The notes under the pieces: model-generated
Databases searched by the model: none
What the model was told of the DNA's origin: nothing
The model's input: the letters and a program-made list of their open reading frames with translations, nothing else
From: Macrosoma leucophasiata
Taxonomy: Eukaryota; Arthropoda; Insecta; Lepidoptera; Hedylidae
Assembly: GCA_036365455.1 (NCBI GenBank)
Contig: JAWQUS010000008.1
Coordinates: 19,389,501-19,453,500 of the forward strand
DNA length: 64,000 nt
Direction of reading: 5' to 3'
Translations under genes and position numbers: made by a program
In this document: piece after piece, positions 30,240-41,054 of the stretch
How positions within the stretch are numbered: the first letter of the stretch is position 1
Layout of the letters: the number at the start of each line of letters is the position of its first letter

Positions 30240-30665
30240 CGAATACAAGAAGAAAGAAAGAAAGAAAATATTTTTATTTCGAATAGATATTTACACATAC
30301 TTTCAAAACGTCAAGAAATCATAAATTACCCAGAGTGCATAACCATTACATAAAAGCAAAAACATATAATATAAACATACAAATATTAATTGTAAATTAA
30401 AATTATAACTACACTCTCTACCTACCCCGTTAGGGACCTGGCGTTAAGATACATTATTATTATTTTAAAATTATAATTTAAACTACTTAGCTAAAATGTA
30501 ATTATCACAACATTTCAATTCCTTCAATGATGATAAATGAAGGAAAAGAAAACTTATTTGTCAAGATCAAAGTTATTCACAGCAGAGTTCCAAGTGCAGT
30601 CACTACTGAGAAAAACTCCGCTACCCAACAAACTCAGTAAAAGCTCTTTTAAATGAGGGCTTAAA
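30240..30665 (-). repeat. LINE-C-like 3' UTR copy
   Basis: Begins with a (GAAA)n tail at 30250-30270 and includes AGCAGAGTTCCAAGTGCAGT and CTACCCAACAAACTCAGTAA. These are shared with 33590-33880, 38837-39115, 53750-53800 and 61970-62030. The block CTACCCCGTTAGGGACCTGG at 30421-30440 recurs near 41910. Confidence 0.65.
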
Positions 30666-30939
30666 TCTAGTACAGATGAAAATCAAATAATGTGAACGTC
30701 CATAGCATAGATGCAAATAAACTGCTATATACTAAATGAGATGTAGCTCCTGCAAACCAAAACAGACCAGCCCCACCAACAGCATCCGTTCACGAGTATG
30801 GCGCATGTGACAGCCATTGCCCTCCTCGACCATTTTAGAGGGAAGTGAGCACTGTTGCTGTACTGGTACGCAAAATAACTCTTGGCGTGAGGGATAGGTC
30901 AATGTTAGCTTTTCAACTAGAATAAAAATGTTTATATCA
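30666..30939. other. No gene seen
   Basis: Short unassigned interval. Confidence 0.3.
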
Positions 30940-31380
30940 TCATCAGCATTTCATCCGAACGACTGATGGACAAAAGTCTCCCCCAAAGATAGCCTACAAC
31001 GAACGGTCCTGGGCCGTCCTCATTCAGTGATTACCTGCAACATTCACCAGGTCGTCGATCCACCTCGTGGGTTACGCCTACCACGCTCCGTCTGCCAATA
31101 CGCGGTCGCCACTAGAGAACTTTTCTGCCCCAACCATCGGTTCTTCGACCCATTTGGCCTGCCCATCCTTGAGTTTGGGCTGATAGTGAGCAACCACGTT
31201 TCAGTTCCGTATGTCATGACTAGCAACTCACACTGGTCAAAGGCCTGATATTGAGACATTGCGGTAAGATGTATCGTAGCTGTCCGAACGCTGCCCCAGT
31301 GGGATCCGATGATTGATCTCTTTCTCGAAGTTGGCCCTACCTAGTTGAGCTTTTTATCCTAGGTATACATAATCATGAAC
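30940..31380 (-). pseudogene. RTE-clade LINE fragment (degraded RT C-terminus)
   Basis: Minus-strand reading in shifting frames gives YVYLG, then QLGRANFEKEINHRI, then MTYGTETW, then PTRWIDDLV, and finally the tail GTCCATCAGTCG before (ATGATG)n. This order (YVYLGQ..QLGR..NFE..EI.RRI, YG.ETW.L, RW.DDL, short 3' UTR, trinucleotide tail) is characteristic of the RTE/BovB clade. Multiple stops and frameshifts are present. The catalytic RT core lies outside the fragment. Confidence 0.75.
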
Positions 31381-31494
31381 AAATTCGAGCATACCCTTAA
31401 CCATAGTAGAAGTGGGTATTTAGTAGTACGTATGAGGAAAATGTTTAGGTTAGTTCTCAATCACAAAAAAAAACCCTATTCTTAACACCAATTT

Positions 31495-32040
31495 TATTTA
31501 AAACCACCACCAATGACACGAACGCCATAAATACCGACAACAACACCAATGCCACCAACGCTTCAAACGCCACCAACGCCACCACTACCCACGCCAGCAA
31601 CGCTACGAATGTCACCATCGCCACCAACGCCACCAATACCACCAACGACACCATTGCCAACAACACCATAGACCCCACCAACGACATTAACGACACCAAA
31701 GCCACCATCGAGATCAACGCCACAAACGCGATTAACGCCACCAATACCACCAATGACACCAAAGCCACCAACGCTTGAAACGACACCAACGCCATCACCA
31801 CCCTCGGCAGCAACGCCACCAATATCACCATCAGCACCAACGCCTCCAATGCTACGCCACAAACGCCACAAACGCGATTAACGCTACAAATGCCACCAAC
31901 GCTTCAAACGCCACCAACACCAGTAACGACACCAACGCCACCACCACCCACGTCAGCAACGCCACCAATGACACCATCACCACCAACGCCTCCAATGCCA
32001 CCACCACTACCAGCAAAGCCACAAATGCCACTAACATCTA
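31495..32040. repeat. 9-bp minisatellite, (ACCAACGCC)n type
   Basis: About 545 bp built on ACCAACGCC / ACCACCAAC variants with larger repeated blocks. For example, AACGCTTCAAACGCCACCAA occurs near 31557 and again near 31898. Because the unit is 9 bp, long ORFs appear in several frames (Asn-Ala-Thr repeats on plus; Val/Leu- and Gly/Val-rich on minus). None has a sensible gene context. Confidence 0.85.
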
Positions 32041-32179
32041 TGTAAACCGCATTTAACTCTGTTTAAAAGTTTTGAAGCAGAGCTTTAAGTGAGTTTTTAA
32101 TTGATTGTAACTGAATTATACCTGCAACGATTTTTGGAAAAAAAAAATGTTCATTCGCACGATTTTTACTGTCTTATTA

Positions 32180-32330
32180 TGTTATGGGCGGTTTGAAAAC
32201 ATCCGACAGCGGGTTGGCCACTAACCCTTATCTCCACCAACCCACATTGGAGCAGCGTGGTGGAGTAAGCTCCAGGCCTCCTACCAAGAAGGGGAGAGAC
32301 TCTATTGCCATTATTTATTATATTAGACGT
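32180..32330 (+). repeat. RTE-clade 3' tail T5, copy 2
   Basis: Matches 18170-18360: GGTTGGCCACTAACCCTTAT, GTGGTGGAGTAAGCTCCAGG, GGGGAGAGACT, then ATTATTTATTATATTA. The terminal GCAGTGGGACG is lost. Confidence 0.7.
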
Positions 32331-32431
32331 ACGAAATGGAAGTTGCACAAGATTTCCACTGATTATAATAATTAAAGACTACTCGTAGGTACTCACAGTA
32401 GGTATCCCTGGAGTATTCAAAGATGCAAACA

Positions 32432-32734
32432 CTACAACCGGATAAAACCAAATAATAAAAAATCCGCAACAGCGGCATCCCTAGCCTCCATTAGGTCTCT
32501 TCTTGTGTAACTGTTGGGGCACAATGGGCAGGAGAGCAGATGTATCATAACCTGCTTTGAAGCATCGCAGTCACATTCTGGTCCTGACAAATAGCCCCGT
32601 CTAGGTTCGCTTGCACTGCTATATCCGTGCGTCTTCAATCCAGTAAATAGTAAAGTGTGGTTCGCCACAGGAACAATTGACAAACACCTTGTGTTGTGTT
32701 TCAATTGTTGCGTCACTAGGTCGAAAATTTTCAA
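32432..32734 (-). pseudogene. LINE C-terminal Cys/His fragment
   Basis: Codes for GLKTHGYSSASEPRRGYLSG, then PECDCDASKQVMIHLLSCPL, then CPNSYTRRDLMEARDAAV. The spacing C-x-C-x8-H-x3-C-x2-C is like the C-terminal zinc-knuckle-like motif ending many insect LINE polyproteins (CxCG..Q...H.L..CP). The reading frame is intact only over 100 codons. The upstream RT is missing, so this is a 5'-truncated relic. Confidence 0.6.
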
Positions 32735-33589
32735 ATTAAATTAATTTAACCGATTTTACGCATCAAATCTTTCGATACCTTCATAGAAGAAAATGGAAAC
32801 TCTATTCATCGGAGAAACCAGCTGGATTACGGTTCTTTGAAGAGGAGCATGAGTAGGCAGTGGGAGTCATCCAGAAGACTGGGAATATAGGTACTTGGTT
32901 TATGCCAACACTAAGATCTACCGCGTGGTTTCCGTTCGAGAATATTGAATCACCCTGTCACATCCGTGGGTATCGTAAAAGGCAAGTAAGGGAAGTAGGG
33001 AAGCAGCGTTTACCAAATATCAACATATTGCGGTTAACAAACCTCCTGGCAAGCATGGTGACTATGGCTTCTCCCCCCATCCCCCCAATATGACAGGCAC
33101 AACAAGACAATGACCTCTAATACTCGGTAGCTCTACTAGTTCAGGCTACAGCTTTGGGAATGGTAGAGCAGAGGGTGCTAAGAATCCTGCTCTACTAATG
33201 AGAGGGCGACCACCTGCTCCAAGGTGGTGTTGGGTTAATCGTTCACAAGTCTCTCATAAACAACCTCATTACGATCGAAAGGGTCGTATACCAGATATTC
33301 AGAATAACCAAACGTTATTCACTAAAGGTCATCCAGGTATACGCACCGACGTCGACATATCTTGACGATGAGGACAATTTATGCTGCTGCTTAGTGAATA
33401 GCTGAAATTGGGGCAATTTGGATTTGAGCAGAGAAACCTTAGGGGACAAAAACTGGCATGCATCATGGAAAAAGGACTATTTATGACGAACTCCTTTTCC
33501 AAAATGAAGCCGTCTAGGAAATGGACCTGTATAAGTTCGGATGGTTTAACAACAAACGAAATTGACTTCATCTTGACGACTACACGGCA
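32735..33589. other. Degraded repeat, no gene
   Basis: CGTGGGTATCGTAAAAGGCA and ACATATTGCGGTTAACAAAC near 32963-33045 resemble fragments of RTE-type LINEs. No continuous coding frame. Confidence 0.35.
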
Positions 33590-33880
33590 AACATTTCAAA
33601 ATTCAAAATTCAAATCAATTACTTCAAATTGGTCTACAAGGACACTTTTGCATTTTCAGGTTATAAGCTACCTAGAGAGAATGATTTTTAATAATAATCC
33701 AAGAGGTATTCATGAATACCAAATTAATAATAATATTTAACCGACATATTCATCAAAATTATCAATTACTTCATAGGAGAAAAAGAAAAATCTGTTCGTC
33801 ATAATCATAGTCATTCACTTAGCAGAGTTCCAAGTGCAGACACTACTGAGAAGAACTCTGCTACCCAACAAACTCAGCGC
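33590..33880 (-). repeat. LINE 3' end (LINE-C-like), copy
   Basis: Starts with ATTCAAAATTCAAAATTCAA (the reverse-complement tail) and matches 38837-39115 over about 280 bp: ATTGGTCTACAAGGACACTT, GAAAAATCTGTTCGTCATAA, CCCAACAAACTCAGC. These are 5'-truncated 3' UTR copies. Confidence 0.75.
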
Positions 33881-34420
33881 GTTGCATTTAAAGACGTTTT
33901 CTGTAATGAACAGGATGAAAATCGGAAGCTATCACCGTATGGTAAAAGGCAGATCAAATATTGGGATTAGCCTTGAAAGATATCGCCTGATGAAGTTTAC
34001 GTTCCGAGCAAGCTTTGCTAACATTCAAAACTTGCCAATTTCAGCTCTATCTTCACAACCTTCACAATTCCCCCACCATCGCCTACTAGCGGAAACTTTT
34101 TTCTACTGAAAAAGAATTCTTCCACTAGTGGAGACAGTCAACTGAACAATTTCGGTCAAACCATTCCAATCAGGTGGTAGTAAGTGCAATTACGCAAGTT
34201 GAGCAGCAGCATCCTGCGATAAAGCTACGTGGTGCTAACGCTAAGTGGCTATTATGGCATTCCCAGGAGTGGACATATTTCGGCTAAAATGAAGATGATA
34301 ATGATGTTAAGTTTAGCATATTCTATGGCTAAATAAAACCATCTTTCATACGAGCTTTGGGAAGATAATCCTACTAATATTATAAACGCGATTTTATCAA
34401 AACTTTACTATAATATAGCT
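33881..34420. other. No supportable gene
   Basis: No recognisable feature. The 91-codon ORF at 33834-34109 starts inside the repeat tail and lacks features. Confidence 0.35.
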
Positions 34421-34558
34421 TATTATTATTATTTTATTTGTTTAATTAAGCAACAAAGCTCATCATAGTGTTAGTAACAATATTACTTAATTCTATGTTA
34501 GTATTCCTATTCTAAAATTAAACATAAATCAGTTTCACTATCACTATGTGAATCACTG

Positions 34559-35424
34559 CTACACGTCCATTACAGAGGTGGATAGCTTGCAGCAGTGATT
34601 CACATATAGACAATCCAAGCTGCTCGAAATACAGTTCAGGATAGTGTTAGGGCTAGATAGATCGAGGAAGCACGCATACGTAGGTGTTTTTCGGTCTGTG
34701 TAGTATCTGACAGCCCACTTCAGACACAGTATAGCACTCTCAGTTGACAGGCCTGCTCGAAATCCGAACTGATTATCGTGCAGGTGAACATAGTTATTAA
34801 GTTGTATAATAAGTAAGCAGTCAAACACTTTCGCTATCACCGTCGCCAATGAAATAGGCCTATAATTCTTCGTATCAGCGATGTCACCTGATTTATTTTT
34901 AATTATAGGTACTGCAATAGTTCTAGTCAAATACGCATGACTCTCACAAAGATTAAACAACATTGCCAACACTCTTGGTAAATGAGGACCCGCGAACTTG
35001 AGGTACTCAATACTAAGACCATCATGACCCGGAGACTTTCCTCTGGACATGGCATGGACAACACCTTGGATCTCCTTCGCAGTAAATCTAGTTAATAGGT
35101 CATGTTGGTCCGTCGTATCAGGCACCGATACACTGGGACCCAATGGTGATTTAATTTTAAAATGTTCCTTGAAGAGGTTCGCAATGCCTACTGGATCGCT
35201 CACACCGTTTACTGATACTGGAGGCCAGGCTTACTATTCAGCCTGTTTGTGTGTTTCCAAAAAGAGTGAAAATTATTAATTGAATGATGCGAGGCCAAAA
35301 TATCCATTTTAATTTGGTCTTGATGTGTTTGACACCACTTTAATCTAGACTGAAAGATTTTTCTGGTCTCACACATTTCAGCAAAAACAGAACCCGTTAG
35401 TGGTTGTCCGTAGTCTTCACACAC
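34559..35424 (-). pseudogene. LINE-D ORF2, RT part (deleted)
   Basis: The N-terminal linker (35209-35424) has MDILASHHSINNFHSFWKHT. The RT fingers (34559-35203) show AKEIQGVVHAMSRGKSPGHDGLSIEYLK, AVPIIKNKSGDIADTKNYRP, ISLATVIAKVFDCLL and FGFRAGLSTESAI in order. The catalytic DLS appears (ACFLDLSS), but the following AFD is replaced and the sequence runs into CCKLSTSVMDV and a stop. The VPQG and (F/Y)ADD motifs are absent. A stop/frame change separates the two pieces at about 35204-35208. Confidence 0.8.
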
Positions 35425-35465
35425 AAAACTTCAACCTGGCGTCCCTGAACGCTTCACTAACATGC

Positions 35466-36482
35466 CTATTCCAACCCACTACAATTCTCTTTTTTTCTAC
35501 GTCTGGTGCTTACCCGATCCACCACAGCGGCTTCAGATAATGCTCGCACAATATCATTGTATAAATGGTCAATATTATTACAATGAATAGATTGTTTACA
35601 ACTTTTATCGTAACAATTTCTGATATCATCAGGGAAGTCAATAAGCCTGAGTCTTTCATGACATGCTGTGTTATATGTCTCTATTTGTTCACGGCCTCTT
35701 TCCCCCCATACAATCAAATTTTGAACCAAATTATGACTACTTTGCTTCGCGCAAGACTTTTCTAAATAACATTCTATTACAAGTGGATAATGATCTGACC
35801 ACAACACATCATTAACCACCCGTGCTGTAATTACTGAATCACCAGCTGCTTTTGTAACCACGCAGTGGTCTAGTCACCTACACGAACCATGTACGTCACT
35901 CATAAAAGTATATGTATTAGAGGTAATTCCTAACAGCTCAGTATCAACACAGTTCCACTCAAATTCCTGACAAAAATCTACCAGTTCCGTATAAAATCGA
36001 GACGTTGGGTGCGCATTAAAGTCTCCTAATATGTAGCAGTCTGTAATATTGGAGCTATCGATAATGGCACTTACCGCCCTCAGACAATCCGTGAATTCCG
36101 CCAAGTTGATTGCCTCGTCCGTTGGCATATACACGCTGAACACTAACACTGACTTTTCACTGAGCACTATTTCGATAGCACACACTCGCGGGTTGTAACA
36201 CGGAACCACAGACACATTGGTAAAAGTACTTTTCCTCCAGAGTACAGCCACGCCACCAAAAGGTCGACCTCGCAGGATCCCCGCTGTGGTGTCTACTGCC
36301 GACGTACCAGTACTGTCGAATTCATCAGTGATAGAATGTAGGTATCCAAATTCCTCTGGTAATAACCATGTTTCCTGCAATGCTATTAAATCGAAACTGG
36401 AACACAATTGCCGTATGCTATCAGTGGATCGTTTTATGCTTTTACAATTAAAGCTCACTAAAGTATATAACTGCTTATCCAT
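35466..36482 (-). pseudogene. LINE-D ORF2, apurinic-type endonuclease domain
   Basis: Starts MDKQLYTLVSFNCKSIKRST at 36482, in preference to the ATG at 36509, because MDKQ directly overlaps the ORF1 stop. AP-endonuclease-like motifs follow in order: SFNCKS, LIALQETWL, FGGVAVLWR, VFSVYMPTD, YILGDFNAHP and, after one in-frame TGA at about 35871-35873 (probable TGG Trp codon), VLWSDHYPLVIEC. All expected catalytic residues (N, E, Y, D/N, D/H) are visible. The domain nicks target DNA to prime reverse transcription. With the single nonsense change the domain is close to intact, so the copy is not very old. Confidence 0.85.
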
Positions 36483-37785
36483 TTTGAGTATACACCGGAC
36501 CGTCAGCAATACTTGATTTCCCGGCTGTATGATGATTCTTGTAATACACGAAACGTTTAAAAATTATAGCAGTCGGCCACAAGTTCTCATCTAAACACAA
36601 TTCCTCTTTAGACACCGGTACAAAGAACTTAAAAGACTTATTTTCTATTTGTTTGTTTTTTGGTTGTATTCTTTCCAATTTCACCGATATATTCGTTTTT
36701 ACCAGTATGTAGTCCGTTATGTCCTTTTCGCTAGTACTTGCATGAATATTGGAAATGAAAATCGGTACTTTTCTCTCCGCCGCCTTAAAATTTCCAATGG
36801 AATCACTTGCTAAACCAAATTTACCCCAACGTTTGTTTTTGTACGATCGATGGTTATCCACGGTCAAGGTCAATTGCTCCTTGCTCATTCGTTCATTGAC
36901 CAAGGCTGAATGACAGGACTTATCGCTCTGTTTACGTTCATGCGATGCATTGAACCATTTACTCACAGTGTCCGTTCGCTCCTCCGTTCGCTCGTCAGTT
37001 CGCTCACTTGCAGTCGACGGTGGCGCGATCTGCCTCGCTATCTCGCTCTCTCTTACTTGCAATAAGTGTGATAAAGATGGCGCCTCGGTAACTAATGTAT
37101 GATGTGATTGTTTCGATGTACCTACACCCCCTGTCGTATTACAATCTTTGTGAATATTACTGGGACTTTTTGATAAGCGCTTAGGTGATGATGGGCAGCT
37201 TATATTGGTGGAATCGAACCACTCAGAAACTTCCGGATGCAACGCATCTACAGTTTCATCCCGTTTACATGCACCTCTTTTTATGTTAACATGCGCGCTC
37301 AAACACTCCGTGTTACTACTTGCACTTTGATTATTGTTAGAATTCTCACTGTTAATCTTTTCCAATTGCTCGAGCGAAACGTAAGATGCTTTAATGTTCC
37401 TCACTTCCTCTTGTAGAACAATCAACCTTTTGAGATCGTCGGACACGTTGATATGATCGAACGTTAGTGGTGGAAGCTTCGCCAAATTTTTCGCTACGAA
37501 CACTGGCATCAGATCCGGGAGGTATTTGAAAGCACTTATTATATCACCCAGTGTCCTATTTTCTTTTCCTTGTCCTTTACGAGCTGGTTTTCGTTTTTCT
37601 ATGGGTAAAGATTCAAAAAGTAACGACTTCGATTTTTCAATCTCCTTGGCACTAAAACTCGCAACACATAGTCTGACTAGGCTTTCCTCATCACAAATTG
37701 ATATCTTGTTCTGAATATAAGCCAAAAGTTCATCGATAACAACATTGCAACTATTACACTTTAATGTAACCGACATTTCAAACAA
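36475..37785 (-). CDS. LINE-D ORF1 protein (436 aa, open)
   Basis: Uninterrupted ORF. The N-terminus has a CNSC pair (residues about 10-13). It is followed by DEESLVRLCVASFSAKEIEK, SKSLLFESLP and ENRTLGDIISAFKYLPDLMP. A coiled-coil-prone LQEEVRN..SLEQLEKIN stretch lies at about residues 125-150. A Ser-rich linker with the repeated ERTDERTEERTDT follows. The C-terminal domain contains VPIFISNIHASTSEKDITDY, KSFKFFVPVSKEELCLDENL and WPTAIIFKRFVYY. This layout matches ORF1 proteins of CR1-like LINEs in insects (recalled). They bind element RNA in the particle. A related but broken ORF1 lies at 41998-42530. Full openness suggests recent activity. Confidence 0.8.
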   Translation of the reverse strand: MFEMSVTLKCNSCNVVIDELLAYIQNKISICDEESLVRLCVASFSAKEIEKSKSLLFESLPIEKRKPARKGQGKENRTLGDIISAFKYLPDLMPVFVAKNLAKLPPLTFDHINVSDDLKRLIVLQEEVRNIKASYVSLEQLEKINSENSNNNQSASSNTECLSAHVNIKRGACKRDETVDALHPEVSEWFDSTNISCPSSPKRLSKSPSNIHKDCNTTGGVGTSKQSHHTLVTEAPSLSHLLQVRESEIARQIAPPSTASERTDERTEERTDTVSKWFNASHERKQSDKSCHSALVNERMSKEQLTLTVDNHRSYKNKRWGKFGLASDSIGNFKAAERKVPIFISNIHASTSEKDITDYILVKTNISVKLERIQPKNKQIENKSFKFFVPVSKEELCLDENLWPTAIIFKRFVYYKNHHTAGKSSIADGPVYTQNG

Positions 37786-37870
37786 ATCGTAACTTCGTCA
37801 ATGTGACGTAGACATAGCGCGTCGTATTCGGATGCGTGCACGCACAAGACTGAGATTTTATACATCAAAA

Positions 37871-37908
37871 TAACAATAAACGAACATAGGCTACAATTTA
37901 TAAAGATA
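37871..37908. other. LINE-D 5' flank
   Basis: Short spacer between the LINE-D 5' region and the tandem tails. Confidence 0.3.
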
Positions 37909-38454
37909 CTAGTTGTCCGGGCTAACTTCGTATCGCCCTAGAAAATAAAAAAAAATGTCCAAAAATGTTATGAAAAAAAGATGTTGGCCGATTCTCAGAC
38001 CTACCCAATATGCTCACAAAATTTCATGAGAATCTGTACAGCCGGTTCGGAGGAGTATGGCAACGAAAACTGTGACACGAGAATTTTATATATTAGACTA
38101 GCTGTCCCGGCTAACTTCGTATCGCCCTAGAAAATAAAAAAAAATGTCCAAAAATGTTATGAAAAATAGATGTTGGCCGATTCTCAGACCTATCCAATAT
38201 GCTCACAAAATTTCATGAGAATCTGTCCAGCCGTTTCGGAGGAGTATAGCAACGAAAACTGTGACACATTGTGACAACTTCGTATCGCCCTAGAAAATAA
38301 AAAAAAATAACCAAAAATGTAATGAAAAATAGATGTTGGCCGATTCTCAGACCTACCCAATATGCTCACGAAATTTCATGTCCAGAATCTGTCCAGCCGG
38401 TTCGGAGGAGTATGGCAAGGAAAACTGTGACACAAGAATTTTATCTATTAGATT
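37909..38454. repeat. Three tandem direct copies of an RTE-like tail (T6)
   Basis: Copies start at 37909, 38098 and about 38274. Each contains AACTTCGTATCGCCCTAGAA, AGATGTTGGCCGATTCTCAG, CAATATGCTCAC and GGAGGAGTATGGCAACGAAA. The periods are about 189 and 163 bp. Copies 1 and 3 end TTTTATMTATTAGA; copy 2 joins copy 3 without that end. Confidence 0.85.
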
Positions 38455-38836
38455 GTGTGAATGCAGACGGACTCGCGTGCACCAGCTAGTCCGCTATATA
38501 ATTTGATTGTTTTGTGCTGTTTAAAATTATAATGAATCGGCGATTATCTTCATTAATTCAAGATTTGGTGAATATTTATTCCACTTCTGAACTCTCATGA
38601 GTTCGACCCCCGTACGCTTGGTCGTCCTTGAATTTCATAAGAGGGCTACTTTACAATATGTCTAATATGGTACAGGAAAATTCCAATTTCATAAGAGGGC
38701 GGGCTATTTTACAATATCACTTACGGTAGGTCCAGGAAAATTCTACATTTTCAGGAAAAATTAACGGACTCTTACTAGAAATAGAAACAAAATATCAATT
38801 GCTGAGAGTTTGATTTCGGAATACCTAATAATTTAA
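38455..38836. other. No gene; small direct duplication
   Basis: AATTTCATAAGAGGGC with CTATTTTACAATAT occurs twice, near 38632 and 38688. Otherwise unremarkable. Confidence 0.5.
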
Positions 38837-39115
38837 TAATTCAAAATTCAAATCATTTCTTTCAAATTGGTCTACAAGGACACTTTTGCATTGTCGGGTT
38901 ATAAGCTACCTAGAGAGAATGACTTATAATAATAATTCAATAGGTATTAATAAATACCAATTTAATAATAATATTTGACCGATACGTTAATCATCAAATT
39001 TTTCAATTCCTTCATACAAGAAAATGAAAAATCTGTTCGTCATAATCATAGTCATTCACTTAGCAGAGTTCAAGTGCAGGCACTACTGAGAAGAACTCCG
39101 CTACCCAACAAACTC
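38837..39115 (-). repeat. LINE 3' end (LINE-C-like), second copy
   Basis: Matches 33590-33880 throughout, including AAGCTACCTAGAGAGAATGA and CACTACTGAGAAGAACTCCG. 5'-truncated. Confidence 0.75.
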
Positions 39116-40769
39116 AGCTCATGAAATACTTATACCGAGTATTTGCACAACTTCGATTTTTTGCCTTATTTTGGTGAAAATTTTTGTTTTTTGAATTTAT
39201 CAGTTATTCCTATTATTCATTTTCAAGAAATACCTATTGAGTTATAAAAAATGTAAGAGAAGTCTGCTTAATACGAAAAACTTCTAATATTTTGTCATCA
39301 CCGGAATTTGTAAGACACCAAAATTGATGCCTGACTCAAAAGTTAGTAAATATGGCAACAAATTGTTTTACTACAACGTAATTTTAATTAATCAATAAAT
39401 AACTATACTAACTATATAATAACCTCATAATTTTTGTGAATTAACATTTTATTAAAATGTTTATTCATTTTGTCTTTCTTTTTTCGCAATTTTTCTAGTA
39501 TGAAAAAAAATTGGTATGATCTCTATGATCATACCAATTTTTTTCTTTTCTCCTCCTTTCTGCAACCCTTTTACTCTCCAAGTACACCGCGTGTTTTAAC
39601 TTCGTTTTTTTCCTAGCATGCAAAAATATTAATAATCTTGGTGGTAGCTAAACAATTCTTGTCATACGTAAAACACCACCAAAATCACCAAAATTAGACA
39701 CTTGTATAAAATATTTTATTAAAAAAATATCACTAAACATATAATAATTATATTTGTGTCATTTTGAGATGATATCAAACCTTTATATTATAAATATGTA
39801 TTACAACACTTATTCTTAAAAGGAACGATTTAAAACATCACACCAACATGGCACCTTTTTTGTCCGATTACTTTGAAAAGACTTACTTTCGTTTTTGACG
39901 CGAAATAACAACAGGATAGCACGAAACTGTTATTGCTCCCCGTGAGCGTCCTACTAAATGAAGAGAATGGTGGAAATATCATCCTTATGGATGTATTGTG
40001 TACGAGCTAATTAATGATATTATTATTCCCACCAAAATTTTAGATTTTGCGCGGACAGCCCTTTTTGATTCCCTCTAGGATAAAGTATTGCACTAAATAA
40101 AATAATAAAATTGTCAACAAATAGAATAACTAACGCTAAATAGAAATAACATTAGTTATTTCTGGTAAACCAGTGTAGTTTCATTTAAACGGTGGTTAAT
40201 ACAAGAAAAACAGATTGTGGACGCGCCACCAAACTTAGAAACATGGGAAACATTTTGTTTAATCTCTAATTTCCAAATTGTTTTCTACCAATATATTGAT
40301 GGCCTCATCAAAAAAATATAAGTTTTTTTTCCTTAAAAAATAAACTGTATTACATATATGTAATTTAAGATATGATTTTCAGCGACGCCGTTTAAACTTT
40401 ATGCTTGAGAAATTCACCCATACCTTCTCTATAGAATATTTTGAGTTTCAATTGTGCTATATCAATGATTAGTTTTGACATACTGGAATAGTGTTTAGAA
40501 TTGTTAGTAAGAAGTTAGTATCTTGCTCATGATTTCCATTCTGCCAACATAATTCCTCTTTATGTAGTGACATACCGAAAGCCGATGTTCCGAAATACCT
40601 CACATCCGTTTTCCCCTGGACACGAGTTACGCCATCATAAAGAGAAATTATGTTGGTTGGAATGATGAGTTCAGTAGAACTCAGCGGCGAACAGTGGCTG
40701 TGGTAGGTTTGATTCAGAGTGCATATGGCTTATTAAATAATCTTCCAGAGACAGTACAGTTTGTTTATT
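39116..40769. other. AT-rich interval, no gene seen
   Basis: The longest stretch here without a recognised repeat or ORF. It includes a perfect 18-bp hairpin at 39504-39544 and otherwise looks like ordinary intron or intergenic DNA. Confidence 0.4.
39504..39544. repeat. Perfect 18-bp hairpin
   Basis: AAAAAAATTGGTATGATC (39504-39521) pairs with GATCATACCAATTTTTTT (39527-39544) around the loop TCTAT. Confidence 0.9.
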
Positions 40770-41054
40770 GGTGGTAGAGTTCCAGTGACCCTACACTCGG
40801 GGGCGTAGATACCGCCGTTACCTTGTCTATCTGCCGCCAAATGATAGTGTGTAGTGAATAATGTTCAGTATTATCGTGTTCCGGTTAGAAGATAATGAAT
40901 GGCCCCGTAATAAGTATCACACAGACATAACAACTAAAGTGTTGGCAACGGTTTTGCATTTTGAGCTGGGGTTTTTAGGTAGATGTCTTTAGGCTGCAGT
41001 CATCACTTAACATGACATATGACATATTTGCCATCCGCATTGCATAAAAAAAAC
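40770..41054 (+). repeat. Retroposon R, diverged full-length plus copy
   Basis: Opens GGTGGTAGAGTTCCAGTGAC. The middle is ATTATCGTGTTCCGGTTAGA. The end is GGCTGCAGTCATCACTTAAC, then TTGCCATCCGCATTGCATAA plus an A run at 41046-41053. It is the most complete sense-strand copy but is diverged. Confidence 0.75.

Larger units (their letters stand above)
34421..37870 (-). mobile_element. LINE-D: CR1-like retrotransposon with ORF1 and EN, RT deleted internally
   Basis: Minus strand. 5' region, ORF1 (37785-36475), overlapping ORF2 start (36482), endonuclease, RT fingers, then a short 3' UTR with an AATAAAATAATAATAATAAG tail at about 34420-34440. The RT gene stops after the first catalytic region and joins 3' UTR sequence, so the palm with F/YADD and the thumb are missing. 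Unlike most LINE copies it is not 5'-truncated. It could have been mobilised only by a helper. Confidence 0.85.

Noticed and set aside
31457..31871. Val/Leu-rich ORF of 130 codons, membrane-protein-like, on the minus strand
   Set aside because: It is only the antisense reading of the 9-bp minisatellite.
31495..32040. CRISPR array
   Set aside because: Repeats are contiguous without unique spacers, and the genome context is animal.
33408..33740. 110-codon plus-strand ORF
   Set aside because: Its second half is the LINE-C-like 3' tail shared with 38837-39000, so it is repeat-derived.
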